Shown here: positions 58,481-64,000 of the stretch, piece by piece
Position numbering within the stretch: the stretch's first letter is position 1
Layout of the letters: each line of letters starts with the position of its first letter
DNA from: Sophora flavescens
Taxonomy: Eukaryota; Streptophyta; Magnoliopsida; Fabales; Fabaceae
Length of the DNA stretch: 64,000 bases
Direction: 5' to 3'
Assembly: GCA_030762895.1 (NCBI GenBank)
Contig: CM061062.1
Location: forward strand, 101,538,874 to 101,602,873
Notes under the pieces: model-generated
Told to the model about the DNA's origin: nothing
The model's database searches: none
The model's input: only the letters and a program-made list of their open reading frames with translations
Translations under genes and position numbers: made by a program

Positions 58481-59369
58481 AGATTTTCTTTTCTATTTCT
58501 CTTTCTCTTAGCATCAACTATCCGTTATTCCTCTGCATTTTTTTTTTCTTTCTTTCTTTCATGTATGGAAGAGTAATTTGTAATTTGCATACCATGTGCT
58601 TGATGTAAAGCTTAAAGTGCATAAGGTGATTCAATTAATTTTTGAGTGATGATTTTCTGTGTATTTAGTGTATAAGGAGATTGATTGATGATGTTAAATG
58701 ATACATTGATCCTCTTGTCAAACTTGGCTTTGATTTTGCTGATTGTATGCTTGTTGATCATTAATACTTGCTGTCCAATCAGGGAAAACTTTGGTGTTGT
58801 TGATGCTTGAATAATTTGTTGAGCATTAAAATATGCTATTCAGTTTTGAAATCTCTTTAACTATGTTCATTTTTTATTTTACTCATCACAATGACCCTGA
58901 ACTTACGTTTTAGCATTGCGTAGAAGTTGTTTTTGTTAAAAAAAAGGTGTATTAAATTGAATCCAAAGATGATGTTGCGGTGGAGTTGTGCGTGCTACTT
59001 TATTTTTCTTATCTTTTTTTTTTTGTTTTCTTCCTCGTTTTCTCTATAAAACATCTAAAAACTACTTTATTTTTCTTTTCTTTTTTTGTTTTCTTCCTCT
59101 TTTTCTCTATAAAACATCTAAGAAAATGTTTTTAAAAAAACTTTGTCCTTGATCCATTTTGTTTCAGGCGCTAGCATCTTTTTTTAGTTACTTTTTTTTC
59201 AATAAATAATAAAATAAGTAAAACAATTATTTTTTTATTAGGTAAAATAAGTATTTTGAAATGTTATTTGCACAATCAATTTGAAGTAACCAGTTTTTTG
59301 GCGCATTAGGAGTGTTGTGGGGGTTAAGTCCTCATCCTCCTCTATGCGTAGTCTCCCTCATCTCCTCTG
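58481..59369. other. Non-coding with 68-bp tandem duplication (unit 2)
   Basis: Copy of 22,701-23,673 with a deletion of about 100 bp near 58,675. Confidence 0.6.
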
Positions 59370-59689
59370 CGTAATCGACTTCCGAACTCAACTAGGTTGC
59401 AAAGGGTATTTTTTTAAAAGGTTTTTCAATTTTTACCTAAATAATAAAATTAGTGATGACTCTACTCCTACAATTTAAAAGTATATTTTTATTTCCGTCC
59501 CCGCCGCAATTTTTGGTTGGGAAATCCAAATGAGCCATTATGATTTATTTCTTAATGTTGTCTTTTATAATAAGATAATTACTACATCAAAGTCAATACC
59601 GGTGCGGCCGAGAATGTGGTGAAGAGAATGCGGTGCAGAAGGATGAGGTGCAGAAGGAGGCGGTGCAGAAGGCAGAAGAAGACGGTCCT

Positions 59690-59968
59690 TGTTGGATGTA
59701 ATTATCTAGGGGCGGCTAAGCATGAATTGAAAGGATGCATAAATGGCATCCTTAGAGTGAGAAGTTGGATCACAAATGAATATTAATTTTGTGAGGAAGA
59801 CATTATGATCTTACTTGATACGGATACTAATCTGTCTTCCATCAAACCCACTGCCATCAATATTTTATAGGAGATATCAACACTTATTCAAAACGCAACA
59901 TCGAACGACATTTTGCTTGTCTACTACTGTGGACATGGATTCCTCATTAACGACCACAAGGGTGAGGT
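59690..59968 (+). pseudogene. Metacaspase-like fragment, left arm (unit 2)
   Basis: Same coding pieces as 23,885-24,171, with in-frame stops (for example TTTTATAGG where unit 1 has TTTTATGGG, and TGAATATTAATTTTGTG) and the His segment changed from YYRGHG to YYCGHG. Confidence 0.7.
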
Positions 59969-59969
59969 A

Positions 59970-60276
59970 ACCTCACCCTTGTGGTCGTTACGTTCGGTGT
60001 TGCGTTTTGAATAAGTGTTGATATCTCCCATAAAATATTGATGGCGGTGGGTTTGATGGAAGACAGGTTAGTATCCATATCAAATAAGATCGTAATGTTT
60101 TCTTCAAAAAATGAATATTCATTTGTGAGCCAACTTCTCACTCTAAGGATGTCATTTACACATCCTTTCAATTCACGCTTAGCCGCCCCTAGATAATTAC
60201 ATCCAATAAGGACCACCTTCTTCTGTGCCTTCTGCGCCGCCTTCTCGGCCGCATCCCCTACCACCTTCTTCGCCAT
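59970..60276 (-). pseudogene. Metacaspase-like N-terminal fragment, open frame (unit 2)
   Basis: From ATG at 60,274-60,276: MAKKVVGDAAEKAAQKAQKK, VVLIGCNYLGAAKRELKGCV, NDILRVRSWLTNEYSFFEEN, ITILFDMDTNLSSIKPTAIN, ILWEISTLIQNATPN. It remains open to beyond the palindrome centre, so here (unlike unit 1) the frame is unbroken. A full plant metacaspase is several hundred residues with a catalytic His and Cys; both are missing, so no peptidase activity is expected. The open frame also extends 5' of the ATG to 60,504. Confidence 0.7.
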
Positions 60277-60585
60277 TACCCTTGCAAGAGTAATTGGAAA
60301 AAATTTAGGTAGAGAAAGAGGAAAAGAGAGAAATAAACTAACAAATAATAAGACCGGTATTGATTTTGATGTAGTAATAATCTTATTAAAAAAAGACAAC
60401 CGTAAGAAATAAATCCTAAGAGATAATATTGATTTCCCAACCAAAAATTGCGGCAAGGGCGGAGATAAAAATATACTTTTAAATTGTAGGAGTAGAGTCA
60501 CCACTAATTTTATTATTTAGGTAAAAATTGGAAAACCTTTTAAAAAATGGCCTTTGAAACCTAGTTGAGTTCGGAAGTCGATTAC

Positions 60586-61269
60586 GCAAAGAAGACAAGT
60601 TTCTAGCAAAATGAAGTAGAGTATCCAATTGACATAACATGAAATTTGGAGCCACCTCACCTGAAAGATCCCCCATCATTTTGAAGATCATAGGAACACT
60701 TACATTATGATGCCATTTCTTTAGAATGTAAAGGTATTGGTACTATATATAAAAAATGTGAAGGTATTGGTGCTATCAGCAGCCCAACACCAGCAAATTC
60801 ACAACATTCACTGCATAACCGCTCACCTCCTTCATCCTCTAATAAGCCACTTGCTCCAAGTCAGAGTTCAAGCTCAAATCAATCCAAACCAAATGGCTTC
60901 AAAAGATTCAAAACAATAGTAACAATGGTTGGTTTGGCAGCCTTTGCAAGAGTGATACTTCCAATGTCTTCCACCTGCAGCCTGCAGGTTCAACATTTTC
61001 ATGCCTTTTCTAATATAAATTGAAAATTCATCCTTTGTACTTACTCTCAATATGTCCTATATGCTTTTTCAAATATGATAACATGTTTCATGTTAAACTC
61101 TAAAAGTATATTATGAACATAACCCTGCTAGCCCTCCACTGTGATATCTTTTGCTTGAGTAGTCATATTCTATTATTTCTATGTTGCATTATGAAAACAT
61201 ATTAACCGTTGATGGTAGATAAAATGAAAACACTATTATACATGAGCTAAATATATTATTCAGAAATAA
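60586..61269 (+). other. Weak coding-like stretch (unit 2)
   Basis: Copy of 24,796-25,456. The Ser-rich frame at about 60,834-60,985 is kept (MVGLAAFARVILPMSST). Unrecognised. Confidence 0.25.
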
Positions 61270-61800
61270 CCAAGATCTCATCAAGGAAGCATTTGCAGTG
61301 TGCTAAATATACTTCCCTCCACTTCTTCTCAGTAATGACCTGCATTTTAACATCCTTATGGTTATGGGAGCCACTAAAAAATTAAGCCAGAAATTATTCT
61401 CATAATTTTTAATTAATTTGGAGTGTGCTAAGCAGAATATATGGAAAAGGCCTACCTTCTTATAAAATAGTGTAATGAAACAGGTAAGGCAGTAGTAATA
61501 ACCAATAATAATATATCCTATAAAGAAGCTGGTGATAATGATAGGAAGCTGCCTGGAAGAGGTAGCCAATAATAAAGGAATTTTGTTTTGACGGAAAAGC
61601 GAAACATTACCAAATTCCCGTTTTGCATTCTACCTTGACTATCTTGTTAGTATTTGTTATTAGAGTTGCACTTTTGCACGTTTTAACACTGCTTGTGCTA
61701 GTAAGGATTCTTCCTGCGCAACATTAGAGATGATAACCTGTTCAGAGGCATGGAAATGCAATAAATATAAAAATAATTATCACCAACTATATCATACACA
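61270..61800 (-). pseudogene. Unknown gene fragment with membrane segment (unit 2)
   Basis: Copy of 25,457-25,985, with the same exon-like frames and splice signals. The upstream frame reads VIISNVAQEESLLAQAVLKR and AKVQL; the membrane segment is unchanged. Confidence 0.35.
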
Positions 61801-63849
61801 TCCAGGAAAATAAAACAATTTTATATTGAAGAAATGTAAATATAAACATGTTGCACACTTTTTACAGTTGATTCATATATGCTTAGTTCACCACCATTTT
61901 GTAATAAATCCAAGAATTTTATCTGCATTACCCCATTCAGAACATATCTCAAATATTGACATGTGAAAGGACTTTTTGAGATGCACAGGATGAAATTGAC
62001 ATTTTATTCAATCCAATATAAAGGGTAGGGTGAAAATGGCCTGGCAATGTAAGAAGGGAAAAAGGAAAGTCAGGTGCAGACTCACAACAAAATATCAAGT
62101 AATTGAATGTTAACTTTAACAATTATTAAAAACTAAATTCAAATAGAAAAGAGACACAAAAAAATTACCTTAATGGGGGCCAATTTTACTCCACATGGAA
62201 GGAACTATGCTAAGAATTGTTTTATCATTAGACACCCTCCTAACCCAATGATATCTGTCAAAACTATAATATGAATAGACCTTTATTCTCAACATTGATC
62301 AACAATGTCTTCTTAACCAACCCATGAAAGATAAGTGGGTAATTACCAGCACAAACACACACACACACTAATCCAGTAGCAAAAAAAGACCAGTCAGTAA
62401 AGATTGTTCACTTCACCTTAACAGTGAGAAATTCAACTAAGAAAATAAAAACAATCACATAATTTTATAACATAAATTAAACCTTTTGAACTTCACACAC
62501 ACATAGCTCTTGTTTAGAAGAAGGTGGGCATCACATCATAATCAAAGAGAATGAGAATGGCTAAGCTAGTATCATACGCAACATTCAGCTTGATCTTTGT
62601 ATCTATCTATATATAAGACCTAAAGAAAGAAAATTTGTATAAAAAAATGCAAATATTTAATGGAATAATAACTTGTATTTTCATTTGATTCGAATGGAAC
62701 CAATTTTCTCGTGAAGTGATAGTAACAAAATGGCAAAAACTGGAGTTGTGGTAGTAAAGGCATGAATTAGCAATAAATTCAAGGAGGCAAATGACTAAAG
62801 TCCAATGAATGTAATCACACAGTTACAGTAGTGTCGGAATAGAAGGCATATTCAACTTCACAAATTCTTAGTCCATTATAAAAATAAATAACATACAAAC
62901 TCATAGCCAAGCATATCTGCTTTTAGATTTTCCAGACTTTAGAACAATGACAATCATAAAACAAAGAACTTACTTAAGGATTAACACCGCATATTGTACT
63001 TTATGCTTCCTTTTCTAGACTCTAGACAAAATAGAAACAAAATAAAAGTACAAATCAAATATATCATTTGGTGCACAAAACATGCATGCCTTAAGTTTAT
63101 AAAGATATATATCTTCATACATGTTGATAGAGAGATTCAATGCCCTCTTTTGTATTTGCATTGGCTAAGTTCTGGAATCCCACAAAAAAATTTAAAAAAC
63201 ACATAACCAAGACTACAAATAAAGAATTTGATAGGTTTATCTTTAGCGAATCACATTGTTTATGTTGTTTTCAGCTTTATGCATAGCTTTTGAATCCTAT
63301 GCTTCCTTGCCCTCATGCTTCGAATATTATACAGGCCCCTCCCTATTTTGGCTTTTTTTTTATCAAACTTTTAGAAATTAAGAATGTGAAAAAATTGAGA
63401 AAGAGAAAGAACATGTAAGAGATGGAAAATTGATTTAGAAACTGGAAATGTCATTAACTAAGTGAAACACATAAGGTCTTGGAAACTTATACATGAGTCT
63501 AGGACAGCCTAGAAGCTAAACTACTATACCTAGTTTAACTTAACATAACAGAAGCCTAACTTATAAAAACAAAACATAACAGAAGCCTAACTGACTTGAC
63601 ATGTTAGCACCATCTACTCTAACTTGTAAGAAGAGATGACTAATGAAAAAAGGCATTTACATAGAGAAGTGTCTCTCTCTCAAATGAATAGATACTTATC
63701 ACTCCTATTGAAGAATATAGAGGAATCTGTTCAGTCATGATGATTCAAGAACCTACACAATGAGTAGTATAAGAAAACATAAAGTTTGGTCATTTAACTA
63801 AGACATTAAAGAGAGAAAAAAATTAAAAACAACAAATTAAGAGGCCAAA
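61801..63849. other. Non-coding end of shared duplication (unit 2)
   Basis: Copy of 25,986-28,030; nothing supported. Similarity to unit 1 stops at AGAGGCCAAAC (63,848). Confidence 0.6.
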
Positions 63850-64000
63850 CCTATGTAGCACCGATACATCATTTTCAGGGACGAATCGTCCTCGACACGG
63901 CGCGATACGCGGATACGACGCAATACGCAGAGGATACGTACTAGGGAAGTATCGGAAGCATACTGACACGATGACCATTGAACTTCGCCAGCGATTCGCC
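63850..64000. mobile_element. Edge of an unclassified GC-rich repeat
   Basis: Composition changes abruptly to a GC-rich sequence starting TATGTAGCACCGATACATC, with repeated GATACG/CGATACG words. It replaces what follows 28,030 in unit 1 and runs out of the window, so it is probably the end of a transposon inserted in unit 2. Class not determined. Confidence 0.4.

Larger units (their letters stand above)
59370..60585. repeat. 1.2 kb metacaspase-like palindrome (unit 2)
   Basis: Same inverted structure as 23,674-24,795, centred at 59,969. The left arm here keeps more of the N-terminal coding part (GCGGCCGAGAATGTGGTGAA...) with extra GGTGCAGAAG-type repeats (59,601-59,680) that unit 1 lacks. 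The right arm again lacks the YxGHG segment. Confidence 0.9.

Noticed and set aside
59947..60504. 185-residue metacaspase-like frame as a functional gene
   Set aside because: It lacks the catalytic His and Cys regions and its C-terminus runs through the palindrome centre into antisense sequence.

Overview
The window is AT-rich nuclear DNA from a flowering plant, probably a eudicot. It is dominated by plant-type retrotransposons (an L1-like LINE, a Ty1/copia element, and Ty3-type LTRs beginning TGTAACACC), Helitron-like ends, and broken fragments of host genes. No complete host gene can be supported. I cannot name the species.

The main structure is a tandem segmental duplication. Unit 1 runs from before base 1 to at least 28,030. 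Unit 2 starts in a Ty3-type LTR (family B) whose first bases are at 31,968, and runs to about 63,849. Base 1 pairs with 36,669, and base 28,030 pairs with about 63,848. The copies look roughly 95-97% alike by eye, and each carries insertions that the other lacks, so the partner shows the empty site. Unit 1 alone holds a 5'-truncated LINE (911-5243), a 4.27 kb solo LTR (5491-9755, family C, TSD TTTCA) and a 4.83 kb copia element (13,531-18,358, TSD AGTTC). Unit 2 alone holds a 12.6 kb block (42,392-54,973): pieces of a reversed family B LTR around a non-coding chromovirus-like element with 3.9 kb LTRs (family A), preceded by an extra copy of its own 3' internal end. Between the units is a composite of two LTRs in opposite orientation (31,974-35,308), inserted 1 bp inside the start of the family B LTR with a 5-bp duplication GTAAC.

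Parts shared by both units are, in order: family B LTR with a 388-bp internal tandem duplication; a MAP-kinase-like pseudogene fragment in scrambled order; a small two-exon unknown fragment; a 491-bp element with 45-bp inverted ends holding a copia gag fragment; a second unknown fragment with an in-frame splice; a microsatellite; two Helitron-like elements; a gene-like 5' region; a palindrome of about 1.1 kb built from metacaspase-like coding sequence; and weak exon-like pieces on both strands.

Nothing here works as an operon or pathway. The window records layered transposition, gene-fragment capture and duplication. The points most worth a second look are the metacaspase hairpin, kept in both copies, and the inverted-LTR composite with a real target-site duplication.
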